NCBI GenBank assembly: GCA_023205875.1
Contig: CP060755.1
Location: 868,001-932,000 of the forward strand
Source of the DNA: Chloropicon primus
Lineage: Eukaryota > Chlorophyta > Chloropicophyceae > Chloropicales > Chloropicaceae
Direction: 5' to 3'
Length of the DNA stretch: 64,000 nucleotides
The first letter of the stretch is position 1, and each line of letters starts with the position of its first letter. Under the pieces are notes generated by a model. The model ran no database searches and had not been told where the DNA came from. It saw nothing but the letters and a program-made list of their open reading frames with translations. Positions 28,110-37,708 of the stretch are shown here, one piece after another. The translations under genes and the position numbers were made by a program.

Positions 28110-28796
28110 TCAAGTCTTCTTGTAGCAGAGGTTGCACAATCCCGTGCCCGAGGTTGTGACCAGCTGTCCGCAGGCGATGTTGCTGCTCGGCGAGGTCATT
28201 TCATCCTCATCCTGGGACATCTGCAAGAAGGGGGATCCAAACTGAGGGAAGGTTCCCGTTCTGCTGCACCCAGTGAACCTTCCTGCATGAGTCATGAAGT
28301 CACTCACGAGGGACAGGTGGCGAGGGTCTACCTCAATGCCGTAGGCCCCGAAAACTTTGATGACTTCGTTCTCAAGAACTCTCCTGGCGGCCTCGATCCC
28401 AAAGTTGTCCTGCATCATGTGGATGTCATTGGACTCTAATCTGGTGAGATCCACCACATGGCAGTTCCTCTGGAGGCAATCCAAGAGATTCCCCGTTTTC
28501 CCCTGGACCAGCAGGCCAGCCTCATTGTCGTCCATGGCAATCTTGTCAGCGCTGTCGACCCCGGCAGTCTCGTTGACAACGCACTGCATGGAAACTTTCT
28601 CGCAAAGCTCGAGCATCGGGATCTTCCTCAGGCTCTCGTGCTTGACATCGATGCAGGCCTCGAAGGGAGAATCCTCGTCTTCACTGAAGAACACGATTGG
28701 CTTTTGGTTTTGTGTTCCGTGTACAAAGAAGCCGGAGTCCAAGAAAACCTTGATCCCAATCAACAATTCAAGGGGCTTGAAGTGCTTGAGCTGCAG
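28110..28796 (-). pseudogene. C-terminal fragment of RNA polymerase I largest subunit (RPA190)
   Basis: A 228-codon open stretch with the tell-tale end of the Pol I largest subunit: VVDLTRLESNDI, IEAARRVLENEVIKVFGAYG, IEVDPRHLSLVSDFMTH and SPFLQMS. The full subunit is over 1,500 residues; here only its last part is present, with a stop codon closing the frame upstream at 28797-28799 and no ATG near. Upstream sequence belongs to something else. It therefore looks like a detached duplicate rather than a working gene. The part after HAGRF is less well conserved. Confidence 0.75.
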
Positions 28797-29010
28797 CTAT
28801 GAACATGGCAAAGTCGGCAAGGGGTACGAGGAGAACGCAGGAGGAGGCGACGTGAACGTTGGCTCCGGCCGGCAGAAGTCCGAGAACAGAAAGGCCAAAG
28901 AGGTAGTAGTGACCCCGCATCCAATGCTCGTCGACATGATGCTTGAGAACAATATGGAGGTGGATACGGAGCAAGCGAAACCAGGGGAGGAGTCGGAGGA
29001 GGAGATCTAA
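28797..29010 (+). pseudogene. unidentified C-terminal coding remnant
   Basis: A plus-strand open stretch ending in an acidic tail (EVDTEQAKPGEESEEEI-stop) that reads like a true protein C-terminus. It starts at the edge of the antisense RPA190 fragment without an ATG. I do not recognise it. It is probably another gene fragment in this mosaic. Confidence 0.35.
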
Positions 29011-29128
29011 AACTCAGTGGGCTCGAAGCCAGGACCCGCCTTGCCGTTGGGACCCAATTGAATGCATGGTATGGGCGGAGAGCAGGAAAGACCAGCGCGT
29101 CATCGAATGGATCGATGCCAATTCTTAA
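29011..29128 (+). pseudogene. tail of an ankyrin-repeat F-box gene
   Basis: Contains one unit WARSQDPPCRWDPIECMVWA followed by a C-terminal cap with I-EWIDANS-stop. This is like the end of the 29-residue-repeat proteins, where the terminal unit is degenerate. No other units, F-box or start are attached. Confidence 0.65.
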
Positions 29129-29545
29129 CCAAGAACAATGTCTCACGACGAACCTGTCATCGACCTTCGCTTTCCTTCCTGGTTCCTCCTCCTCCTCCCC
29201 TCCTCCTCCCCTCCTCCCTTCCTCCTCCTCCTCTCCTCCGCTTTTGCTTTTTGTTTGAAAAATCCCTTCCTTCCTTCATCGCTGGCACTCGACGCTTCGT
29301 CGTCGCTGGCACTCGACGCTTCCACCACCACCACCACCACCACCTGAACAGCAAGCAACGCGCGTGAGTCCATTCATCGAGTCTCGACGACGACGGCGGC
29401 GGCGTTGTTGTCGTTGGCAAACCATTCCACTTCCACTTCCACTTCCACTTCCATTCATTCATTCATTCACCTGACAACAACAACACACAATCTTCTCACA
29501 ACACAACACAACACAAACAAAGATTCTGGCTTGCTGTTCAAAAAG
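29129..29545. other. spacer with pyrimidine tract and minisatellites
   Basis: Holds a CTCCTCC tract (about 29185-29240), two direct copies of TCGCTGGCACTCGACGCTTC (29279 and 29303), CCA repeats (29322-29343), CTTCCA repeats (about 29427-29452), ATTC repeats (29453-29470) and the 5' UTR of the CYFIP gene. Confidence 0.55.
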
Positions 29546-32500
29546 ATGACTCCCGGGGGCGGAGGGTCCTCCTCTTTCACCGGGCTTGCTAACCTTTCGT
29601 TCGGGGACGTGCAAACGACCCCGCCTCACGACTCTAACTTGTTCTTCACCCCAATCACCACCACCACCTCCGCCCTGCTGCAGGCGTCCACCACCTCCGC
29701 TGCCCTGCGTCTTCCGTCCGCGGCGTACCGGTGCCAGCAGAGGAGCTTCAACAACAGCCTGAGCACGAAGCTCAGGCTGCTGACGGGGAAGATCTACTCG
29801 CACAGGTCGATCTCCAAGGCGTTCTTCCGCCCGGCGCTGGGGAAGGACGACAAGGTGAATTTCCTCCAAGCCAAGCTGAGCACCATGGAGGCCGAGGTCA
29901 AGTGGCTGTACGACACGTACACGGACCTGGTGGGGGCGAGCAAGACGATGGCGTCCGTGCTGGACGACCTGAACTCCAAGTGGTCCCAGTGCAGGGTGGA
30001 GTCCTCGACGCCTTACCTGGTCTCTCTGGCGACCGTGCTGGCCGAGCTGCACGCCGCGGACGTGGCCAAGGCCACCAAGCTGAGCGTCCAGGCGGACATC
30101 AACGTCTTCCAGGACATGGCGGTCGCCCTGCAGCAGTGGGAGCTCAGCGAGTACTCCGAGGAGCTCAGCGGGTTCTACAGGTCCTCGTTCGCGGGGGTGA
30201 AGCAGCTGCAGTCCAGGCTGGAGAGGTACCAGAAGATGGACGACCTCCTGCACTCGGTGCTGAAGCGACTCCTGGACCTGTACGAGCGGGACGGCGGCGC
30301 GAGAAACGTGGCCCTCAAGAACGTGGTCCTCAAGTCCCTTCCCGTGCTGCTGTACCTGATCCACGCCCAGAACGCCAAGCTCCTGGACAAGAAGTCGGTC
30401 GGCAGGGCGGTCGCCCTGCTGAAGAAGAACCCCGTGCTCCAGGTCGTGGGGGACGCCTGGATGTCCTCCCTGGGGCTCCTGTCCGGCATCGAAGACTTTG
30501 AGGCCAAGTTCAAGATAAGGGCGTACCTCCTGCCCCACCAGCTGGGCCCCAAGCACCTGCAGGGCACCGAGCTCGGGGTGGACATCTGCCCGGCCGCGGA
30601 GAGGGCGAAGGCCGCCTACGACGGGGCCCTCTTCCAGCTCTGCAAGTGCGTCTCCCAGGCCCAGAAGGTCGGGCTGGACGCCAACGTGATCCCCGAGGCC
30701 CTCGCGGAGTCCACGCTCGAGGCGTACAAGGCCGCCCTCGACCTCGTGCACTCCTGCCAGTGGAACCTGCAGACGTTCTTCTGCTGGAAGGTGAGCTCCT
30801 CGGCGGGCCAGGACAGCTCCCGGGGGCTGGACGACAGCCTGAGCAGCAGGATCGTCGGCCTGTTCAGCCCGGAGGAAAAGCTCGCGATCCTCAGCCTGGT
30901 GCAGATTCTCAAGGACCTCAACCAGTACGTGCGCACGAGGGAGCACCTCCTCTTCCCGATCCTCTCGGCGTCGATCCAGAGGAGGCTGGACGCCTTCAGG
31001 GCCGACACGTCGGACAAGATCCTGCTGAGCAAAAAGTGCCCAGAGCACTTTGAGCTGCTGCACCGCATGCTGCGGACGCACCTGGCCAGGGAGGACGCGA
31101 GGGACGGCAGGCTCGCCCTGGGCAGCGGGCCTTCCCTGTCCCAGCTCGTGCTCCTGAACGAGATCGCGGGCGAGATGTGCTACGAGATCGACAACCGGCT
31201 GAGGAAGACCAAGATCTTCAAGAAGGAGGTCTCCGGGTCGGAGGTTCTCAGGCAGCTCCGGGCCTTTGCCCTGGACACGGCCCTGTTCGTCCAAGTCCTG
31301 GACCTGAGCTTCTCGTTCGGCCAGGCCGTGGACACCTCCTACCTCTGGCTCCACGAGCAGCTGTTCGACAGGATGGAGGCCAACAAGTCCGGCATCTCCA
31401 CTTCGCTGCCCTGGAAGCTCTTCGAGGCCCAGATCGACGCCTCGCGCCAGGACTTGGACTTGGAGATGTCCCTCATCCCGATGCACGTGTACAACAAGGC
31501 CGCAGGGAAGAACTTTGCGGAGCTGGGCAAGCAGTACATTTACGACGAGCTCGAGACGGAGGCGGACCTCGCCTTCGAGAGGATGGCGTTCAAGATAGCG
31601 ACCAAGGTGTACGACATCGTCAAGATGACGGTGTCTGGCCAGCACCTCAGCAAGTTCGTGGAGACCCAAGTCCTGCTCAGCGAGGACCTCCTGCCCAAGC
31701 AGAGCATCGCCGGCGTCGTGTCCCCCAAGGTCCACGACCTCCTGGGCAGGAGTGTGAACCTGAGGAAGCTGGTCGCCCAAAGGATCAACAAGCTGTTCAG
31801 GGAGAACTTGGACTACCTCATGGAGAGATTCGAGGCCCTCGACATCTCGCAGGGGATCCTGGAGTTCCACACCGGGTACCACATCCTGGAGTCGGCCCAC
31901 TCGTCCCTCAGGGAGTACCTCGAGATCGACTCGTGGGACACGATCGTCAAGGAGATGAACGAGAACACGTCCACCCTGTCCTTCGGGTCCAGGCTGTGCG
32001 TGTACATCTACAAGGAGCTCTCCTCGGTCGTGCCCTCGTACTACAACTACTACCTGTCCACCTCCAAGTTCATCGAGGACAAGTACGTGACGCGGAGGGA
32101 GCTGAGGAAGAACCCCCTGCCCGTGCTGCCGAGCCCGAGCTTCCTGTTCGGGCACAGGATCTACAACGAGACGATCAGGGAGATCTCCCGCATGCACTCG
32201 GGGACGTTCAGCGCCATGCACTTCCAGTGCCTCGCCCAGCTGCTCAGCGAGGAGGAGATCTTCCTCGTCGTCCAGAAGCTCATCGAAAAGTCGTACAAGA
32301 TCGTCTCCAACACCCTGCTGCCGAGCATCAAGGACTGCATGGAGATGATCGACGAGTCGACCTGCTTCGCGGAGGTGGAGCCTGTCGACGAGACGATCAA
32401 GAGGTTCGACAGAGCCCTCGCGGTGTTCGCCAAGCAGCAGGAGGAGACCGACTTTAGAATCTTCGAGGACATGAAGATGCTCGGCAACGTCATGCTCAGC

Positions 32501-33040
32501 ATCTTTCACCTGAGCAACATCGAGAACACCTCGAGGAACCCCGAGGAGATCTTCTGCAAGAGCATGGCCCACGGCCTGAACATCCTCAAGTCGTGCCACG
32601 CCAAGGGCCTGAACGTCGACGAGGCGACCTTCAGGGAGGTGGAGGAAGGGGAGAAGGGCAGCCGCACGTCCCTGTTCACCTACTCCGTCCAGTCCCTGAA
32701 GAAGCTCTTCGAGGAGGAGCTCTCCGAGATCGGCAGCGCGAGGAAGCTCACCGTGGTCTTCAACGCCATCCACACATCGTTCTGCCAGGACAACAAGGAC
32801 CAGGTGCAGAACATCCAGAAGTTCGGGGACACCGTGCCCTTCGCCTTCGTCCTCCTCTCCCACGTCTTCGAGGTCATCAAGCCCTTCCACCTCTTGGAGT
32901 GCGTCCAGCTGCTGAGCCAGCGGGAGGGAGACCTCCCCATGCACTTGCAGTTCCTGATCGACAACGCGTCGCACTTTTATTTGTGCTCAAAGTCCTTCAA
33001 GGCCATCGTGACCAAGGCCGCCACCACCGCCGCCACCTGA
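29546..33040 (+). CDS. CYFIP/SRA1/PIR121 subunit of the WAVE/SCAR complex
   Basis: Intronless, 1,164 residues from ATG 29546; the frame is open upstream but starts on a non-ATG codon. CYFIP is the large scaffold of the WAVE complex that receives active Rac and lets WAVE switch on Arp2/3 actin nucleation. The C-terminal cytoplasmic-FMR1-interacting domain is recognised by LIPMHVYNKAAGKNFAELGK, LLGRSVNLRKLVAQRI and LEIDSWDTIVKEMNENT. The length is close to animal and plant CYFIP (about 1,250-1,280). The N-terminal 50-60 residues are low-complexity. Codon use is strongly AGG for Arg and CTC/CTG for Leu, typical of the host. A TGTAA is at 33106, and a broken duplicate of the 3' end follows. Confidence 0.88.
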   Translation: MTPGGGGSSSFTGLANLSFGDVQTTPPHDSNLFFTPITTTTSALLQASTTSAALRLPSAAYRCQQRSFNNSLSTKLRLLTGKIYSHRSISKAFFRPALGKDDKVNFLQAKLSTMEAEVKWLYDTYTDLVGASKTMASVLDDLNSKWSQCRVESSTPYLVSLATVLAELHAADVAKATKLSVQADINVFQDMAVALQQWELSEYSEELSGFYRSSFAGVKQLQSRLERYQKMDDLLHSVLKRLLDLYERDGGARNVALKNVVLKSLPVLLYLIHAQNAKLLDKKSVGRAVALLKKNPVLQVVGDAWMSSLGLLSGIEDFEAKFKIRAYLLPHQLGPKHLQGTELGVDICPAAERAKAAYDGALFQLCKCVSQAQKVGLDANVIPEALAESTLEAYKAALDLVHSCQWNLQTFFCWKVSSSAGQDSSRGLDDSLSSRIVGLFSPEEKLAILSLVQILKDLNQYVRTREHLLFPILSASIQRRLDAFRADTSDKILLSKKCPEHFELLHRMLRTHLAREDARDGRLALGSGPSLSQLVLLNEIAGEMCYEIDNRLRKTKIFKKEVSGSEVLRQLRAFALDTALFVQVLDLSFSFGQAVDTSYLWLHEQLFDRMEANKSGISTSLPWKLFEAQIDASRQDLDLEMSLIPMHVYNKAAGKNFAELGKQYIYDELETEADLAFERMAFKIATKVYDIVKMTVSGQHLSKFVETQVLLSEDLLPKQSIAGVVSPKVHDLLGRSVNLRKLVAQRINKLFRENLDYLMERFEALDISQGILEFHTGYHILESAHSSLREYLEIDSWDTIVKEMNENTSTLSFGSRLCVYIYKELSSVVPSYYNYYLSTSKFIEDKYVTRRELRKNPLPVLPSPSFLFGHRIYNETIREISRMHSGTFSAMHFQCLAQLLSEEEIFLVVQKLIEKSYKIVSNTLLPSIKDCMEMIDESTCFAEVEPVDETIKRFDRALAVFAKQQEETDFRIFEDMKMLGNVMLSIFHLSNIENTSRNPEEIFCKSMAHGLNILKSCHAKGLNVDEATFREVEEGEKGSRTSLFTYSVQSLKKLFEEELSEIGSARKLTVVFNAIHTSFCQDNKDQVQNIQKFGDTVPFAFVLLSHVFEVIKPFHLLECVQLLSQREGDLPMHLQFLIDNASHFYLCSKSFKAIVTKAATTAAT

Positions 33041-33105
33041 AGCAGGAGAAGCAGGAGGAGAAGGAGGAGGAGGAGGACCTTTGATGAGTCGCAACAACTC
33101 ACGTA

Positions 33106-33110
33106 TGTAA
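33106..33110 (+). promoter_or_regulatory. TGTAA poly(A) signal of CYFIP
   Basis: TGTAA 66 bases after the stop codon. Confidence 0.55.
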
Positions 33111-33207
33111 TCTTGTACCAATGTATCATCTATATATTTATGTCTCCAAACCAAACACACACACACACACACACACACGGATTGTCAGTCAGATCGACAC
33201 CACCAAA

Positions 33208-33297
33208 CGCCGTCTCACTTTTTGTTTGTGCTCCTCAAAGTCCTTTCAAGAGCAGGAGGACCTTTGATGAGTCGCAACAGCCCACGTATGTACCATC
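33208..33297 (+). repeat. partial direct duplicate of the CYFIP 3' end
   Basis: The phrases TTTGTGCTC..AAAGTCCTT and GGACCTTTGATGAGTCGCAA occur here and at 32980-33093. In the copy they are brought together by loss of about 60 bp between them. Confidence 0.7.
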
Positions 33298-33449
33298 TCT
33301 TTCAAGTCTTACATCCCCACATCATCCACATTGTTTGTTTGTCTGCACCCTCTCCTTCACTTGGTCTGTCCATCCTCTTCCTCATTGCATGAGATCCCAA
33401 AACCACCCAACCTTGGACGACGCCCTTCGGGCGCAAGAGCAGCAGAGGA

Positions 33450-33484
<35 letters not shown>

Positions 33485-33560
33485 AGGGCGGAAGGTTTCG
33501 GGTCCGTTGCTTTGCTTTCGTACCTCGTGGCGTCTTTTTTTCCTGGTCGTGCGCGCGCGG

Positions 33561-33940
33561 ATGGCTGTGAGGGCGGGTCTGGTGGGCAAGACGAAGGCAA
33601 GGGGACTGGCAGCGGGAGGCGTGACGTCCAAGTCGCTGGCGACCAAGGGCGGGAAGGTTTCGAGGCAGGGGACCTCGACCGCCATGAGGGCGAGCGCGCC
33701 AGCGGGCGTGCAGACGAGGAGCAAGGCCAGGCTCTCGAGGGAAGCGGCGGGCGTTGGAATGGGGGGGCGGAGACCGGCGGGCGCCAAGGTCAGGGCGTCG
33801 AGCCAGGCCGACAGCGGGACGGAGAAGATACTCACGGTCCCGACGATTCTCACCCTGGCCCGGGTCGCGGCCATTCCTTTCGTGGTACTGGGTGAGTAGA
33901 AGGAGAAGGAGAAGAAGGAGAAGAAGCACTCTCCTCCTTG

Positions 33941-34008
<68 letters not shown>

Positions 34009-34580
34009 TCACACCCTCTGCTCTCTCTTCTATCTCTGTTGCAGCCTACACGAGGGAGGGGCCGACGAACGTCGCGATCTGCACGACCCTGTACGTCCTC
34101 GCCTGCTTCACGGATTGGCTGGACGGGTACATCGCGAGGAGGACGGGGACTGGGACCAAGTTCGGCGCGTTCCTGGACCCGGTCGGCGACAAGCTCATGG
34201 TGACCGTGATCCTGATTCTGGTGACGTACTCCGCGCCGCCGGAAGGCCTCTGCGCCCAGTTCCCCGCGCTCGTCCCGTTCTCCGCGGGGGTCATAATCTG
34301 CAGGGAGGTCGCGATGTCTGCCCTGAGGGAGTGGGCCGCTTCGTCCGGCCCTGAGGTACGGAGCGCGGTCGCCGTGAACAACCTGGGAAAGTGGAAGACG
34401 GCCCTGCAGATGTCCTCCCTCGGGTTCCTCCTCGCTTGCAAGGAGGGCTGCGGGGGAAACGCGGTACTGACGGCCCTGTCCTACGCCGGGCCGGTCTTCC
34501 TCCTGGTCTCGGCCCTGATGGCCACCTACTCGTTCCTCGTCTACTTCAAGGGCATCTGGAAGTTCATGGTGAACCCTTGA
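33561..34580 (+). CDS. CDP-diacylglycerol-glycerol-3-phosphate phosphatidyltransferase (PGP synthase)
   Basis: Exons 33561-33891 and 34045-34580 (GT-AG intron of 153 bp, phase 1) give 288 residues. It makes phosphatidylglycerol phosphate, the precursor of phosphatidylglycerol and cardiolipin. Residues 1-90 are basic, Ala/Ser-rich and lack acidic residues, fitting a plastid and/or mitochondrial targeting peptide as in plant PGP1. The membrane domain starts at ILTVPTILTLARVAAIPF. The CDP-alcohol phosphotransferase motif is complete: DGYIARRTGTG, then G...D in FGAFLDPVGD. About six membrane segments follow to the end. The intron carries a long (ATC)n repeat. Two TGTAA signals follow the stop. 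Confidence 0.92.
33941..34008. repeat. (ATC)n microsatellite in the PGP synthase intron
   Basis: About 22 ATC/CAT units. The 16 bp before it (ACTCTCCTCCTTGTCA) recur with a shorter ATC repeat near 34843-34878. Confidence 0.85.
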
Positions 34581-35022
34581 GTGGAGTGAGTGGGGGGAGA
34601 GAGGCCACACACCACACGGAGAGAGACTTTATTTCCTTTTTTTCTAAAATATCACACACGCACACACACAAACCAACTAACCATTGTAACTTTTGTAAAT
34701 ACAGAACACAACGAAACGCGCCGCTCACCTTGGAGTGAAGAAGAAGAAGAAAAATATGTTGTTGATACTGATCGATCGATGGATTGGGATTGGGGCTCGG
34801 CCCGAAAACAAATCATAAACCGTCTCCTCACTCTGACTCGCACTCTCCTCCTTGTCATCATCATCATCATCATCATCTCGATCGCTCGATCTCGTCTCCC
34901 CTCGGAAAGCAAAAAACCTTGGACCCGAGCAAATGCAAATTTTGAGAATGAGGGATCTCTGGCGTCAAACGCCCGTAACGGCTGGTCGATCATCATCATC
35001 ATTCGTCGTCGTCGTCGTCACC
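34581..35022. other. spacer between PGP synthase and GH5 genes
   Basis: TGTAA at 34685-34689 and 34694-34698, CA repeats near 34655-34670, and a short ATC repeat at about 34857-34878 with the same left flank as the intron repeat upstream. CGTC repeats just before the GH5 start. Confidence 0.55.
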
Positions 35023-36669
35023 ATGGTGCCCCCCCGCCGCTATGTGCTGCTCGCGCTGTGTTCCCTCACACTGGCCGTCGTCGTCGCCGCCTCGGCCTCC
35101 GCCTCGTCGCTGGACTCGGTCACGATCGACAACAACGTGTTCATGAAGAACGGCAAGGAGTTCCATTTCATCGGGTTCAACCAGTACTACATGCTGGACA
35201 AGGCACGGAGGCACGAAGAGCGGCACATCGTGGACGAGACCCTCAAGGACGCGGCGGACTTGGGGATGACCGTGATGAGGACGTGGGCCTTCGACGACAG
35301 GCCGAACGGGCTGCAGGTCCTCCCCGGGGTCTTCGACGAGGAGACCTTCCGGGCCCTGGACTACGTCCTGGACAGCAGCGCCAGGCATGGGATCCACGTG
35401 ATCCTGGCTCTGGTGAACTACTGGCCGGACTACGGCGGGATGGAGTCGTACGTCAAGTGGTGCACGCACAGCGCGACGATAGCGAACCTCACCGTGTCCG
35501 AGTTTTACACCAACCCGATGTGTAGGCAGATGTACAAGAACACGATGCAGACGATCATGAACCGGAGGAACACGTACAACGGCAGGGTGTACCGCGAGGA
35601 CCCTACCATCTTGGGGTGGGACCTCGCGAACGAGCCCAGGAACCCCGGCGACCCGTCCTCGAACACCCTCGCCACCTGGATCGAGGAGATGTCCCAGTTC
35701 GCCAAGATCGTGAGCCCTGGCCAGCTGATCACGACGGGAGTCGAGGGTTTCTTCGGGCTCACGACACCGAACTTGGCCCTGAACGCCAACCCCGGCGCTG
35801 ACGAGTGGGACAGCTGGATCTGCGAGGGGACCGACTTTGTGAGGTTCCACGACTTGCCCCACATCGACTTCACCGTGGCTCACATGTACCCGGACCTGTG
35901 GGTGGACCGCCCGTGCAACGGGTCGGACTACTGCAAGAAGCTCTTCGCGTCCCGGTGGGTGGACACCCACATCGAGCAGTCCATCAAGCTGCACAAGCCG
36001 TTCGTGCTGGAGGAGTTCGGCGCGTCGACCACGAGGGGCAGGGGGAACGACTCGTACCGGGAGTCCATGAACCACAGGGAAGACATTTTCGAGACCGTGT
36101 TCAGCGAGATGGAGGAGGCGGCCGCCAACAGCGACATCAGCGTCGGGTCCCTGTTTTGGTCGTTCTCCTCGATCAAGTACCCGGACTACGACGGGTTCTC
36201 GGTGTACTTTGGCGGGGAGGGGTACACTGAGCCGGACAAGACTACTCCTCGCGAGGAAGCCGCGGCGGGCGCCGGGTCGGGGGGATTCAGCTGGGACATC
36301 GCCGCCTACGAGGCCACCGGCGGAGGGTCGAGCGATCGCGAGGAGGAGGAATCCAAGGCCACGGTCTTGTACTCTCCCACCCCCATGGAGGACCCGCTGG
36401 ATTACATCTGGCTGCAGCCCGCGACCCCCAAGATGCAAAGCGAATTCAGGAACGCGAAGAAGCACAGGCAGTGCACCAAGTACCTGAGGAAATCCGTGAG
36501 GAACGGCGTGATCTCCTCGTCGTACAGGGAGAAGCCCGATGTCAAGGCCACGAACCTCGTGGCTTTCAAGGAGGTGGAGACCTCCCACGATGACACCATC
36601 AACATCATCTCGAACGCGGCCAGGAAGTTCAGACAACTCAGCGGGGACTCCTTCCTCGGCCTCGGGTAA
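35023..36669 (+). CDS. secreted GH5 endo-beta-mannanase-like glycosidase
   Basis: Intronless, 548 residues from ATG 35023. Residues 1-28 form a signal peptide (VLLALCSLTLAVVVAASA). The TIM-barrel spans about 30-405 and follows the plant mannanase (GH5_7) layout: FHFIGFNQYYM near the N-terminus, GMTVMRTWAF, the acid/base Glu in WDLANEPR, VAHMYPD, and the nucleophile Glu in FVLEEFGAS. It would cut mannan backbones in the cell wall or environment. N-glycosylation sequons occur (NLTVS, NGSDY, NDSY). The last 140 residues, after the barrel, are a charged extension that I do not recognise. The catalytic pair is intact. Confidence 0.9.
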   Translation: MVPPRRYVLLALCSLTLAVVVAASASASSLDSVTIDNNVFMKNGKEFHFIGFNQYYMLDKARRHEERHIVDETLKDAADLGMTVMRTWAFDDRPNGLQVLPGVFDEETFRALDYVLDSSARHGIHVILALVNYWPDYGGMESYVKWCTHSATIANLTVSEFYTNPMCRQMYKNTMQTIMNRRNTYNGRVYREDPTILGWDLANEPRNPGDPSSNTLATWIEEMSQFAKIVSPGQLITTGVEGFFGLTTPNLALNANPGADEWDSWICEGTDFVRFHDLPHIDFTVAHMYPDLWVDRPCNGSDYCKKLFASRWVDTHIEQSIKLHKPFVLEEFGASTTRGRGNDSYRESMNHREDIFETVFSEMEEAAANSDISVGSLFWSFSSIKYPDYDGFSVYFGGEGYTEPDKTTPREEAAAGAGSGGFSWDIAAYEATGGGSSDREEEESKATVLYSPTPMEDPLDYIWLQPATPKMQSEFRNAKKHRQCTKYLRKSVRNGVISSSYREKPDVKATNLVAFKEVETSHDDTINIISNAARKFRQLSGDSFLGLG

Positions 36670-36812
36670 ACGATATAATTACCAACACACACACCCAACT
36701 ATCTTTATTGCATTCATTCCCATCCATCGCACAAAGCCAAAGCCTCAACCCAAGGCTCCAAAGCTCGACGCTAAAAAAATTCCCAAAAATGACCCAAGGC
36801 TGGTAGGATAAG

Positions 36813-37539
36813 ATGGCGGCCAGGAACGAACTCCAAGACGCGATAGGGGACATAGGGAACGTCTCCGTGCCGTCCCGGGAGCCGAGGAAGCCCTGGCTCG
36901 CGATAGACGCGAAGAATGTGAAACAGAAGATACGGGTCAGGAAGGTGAGGGAGTGGAAGATCAATTTCCTGTGGCATTCTCATTCTCGTTCTCGTTCTCA
37001 TTCTACAGCGTGCTTGCGTGCGTGTGGCCTTCCTTCTTCTTGCTGACCCTGGTTGCTCCTTCCTTCGTTCCTCGACCCAGATGATGTCCTTGAACAAGCA
37101 CGTCGGACTTGCGGCGGGCTTCGACGTGACCTGCGCGACGGGAGAGGTGAAGCCGAGCGGCCAGCTGATCTTCAGGCTGCCCGTGGTGAAGAACGATGTC
37201 GTCGACGCTTTCAACGTGAACGTGTCGGACAAGCGCGTGTCTGTGACGGGGAGGTTTCGAGTCCCCCTGGGCGTCCTAAGCGTGAAAGGACACGGCAGGA
37301 TAGGCGTGAACTACGCGGGGAGGAAGCCTTACGTCGGGGTGGATGTGGTTCCGACGCGGGCCCCCACCGTGGCCCTGGGAGCGACGACCGCGCTTTTCGC
37401 CGGCAAGAAGCTCTCCGCGTCGCCTCACCTGAGCCTCACCAAGAACGTCGGGCTCGATCTTGGAATCCAGGCCTCCAAGGACGCGGGAGGCCCCGTGAAG
37501 GTGTCGCTGGAGGACGCGGCACTCACCATCAAACTGTGA
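36813..37539 (+). CDS. small beta-strand-rich protein, possible outer-envelope barrel
   Basis: Exons 36813-36944 and 37081-37539 (GT-AG intron of 136 bp, phase 0) give 196 residues. Exon 2 starts with ATGATG, so an internal start is possible, but the splice is clean. After a short charged N-terminus the protein is a series of alternating polar/hydrophobic strands with basic turns (VSVTGRFRVPLGVLSVKG; GRIGVNYAGRKPYVGVDV). This resembles an outer-membrane beta-barrel or a lipid-facing sheet, for example plastid outer-envelope proteins. No family was identified and there is no signal peptide. It is in tandem after the GH5 gene with only 143 bp between them. Confidence 0.7.
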
Positions 37540-37708
37540 GGGAGGGGGGGGACGCGGCACTCACTTCCACTCGCTTCCTCTTCCTCGCCTCGTTCGAAAG
37601 AAACGGTTGGGACGCCTTTGTACAATAAACACATAAAACCATTATATCGACAAGGTTCCTCAAGAGACAACCAAACGCACGCGCGACGGTCTCGTCACCA
37701 TCAATCAA

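Larger units (their letters stand above)
33041..33560. other. spacer with duplicated CYFIP 3' end
   Basis: 3' UTR with TGTAA at 33106-33110, a (CA)n repeat at 33155-33178, a partial copy of the CYFIP 3' end at about 33208-33297, and a (GA)n tract at about 33453-33483 just upstream of the PGP synthase gene. Confidence 0.6.

Noticed and set aside
28458-28802. plus-strand 114-codon frame opposite the RPA190 fragment
   Set aside because: Mirror of the conserved minus-strand Pol I sequence, with no domain.
29459-32974. 1,171-codon minus-strand frame opposite CYFIP
   Set aside because: It is the mirror of a GC3-rich gene. Its product is dominated by Leu, Val, His, Arg and Gln with no domain, whereas the plus strand encodes clear CYFIP motifs.
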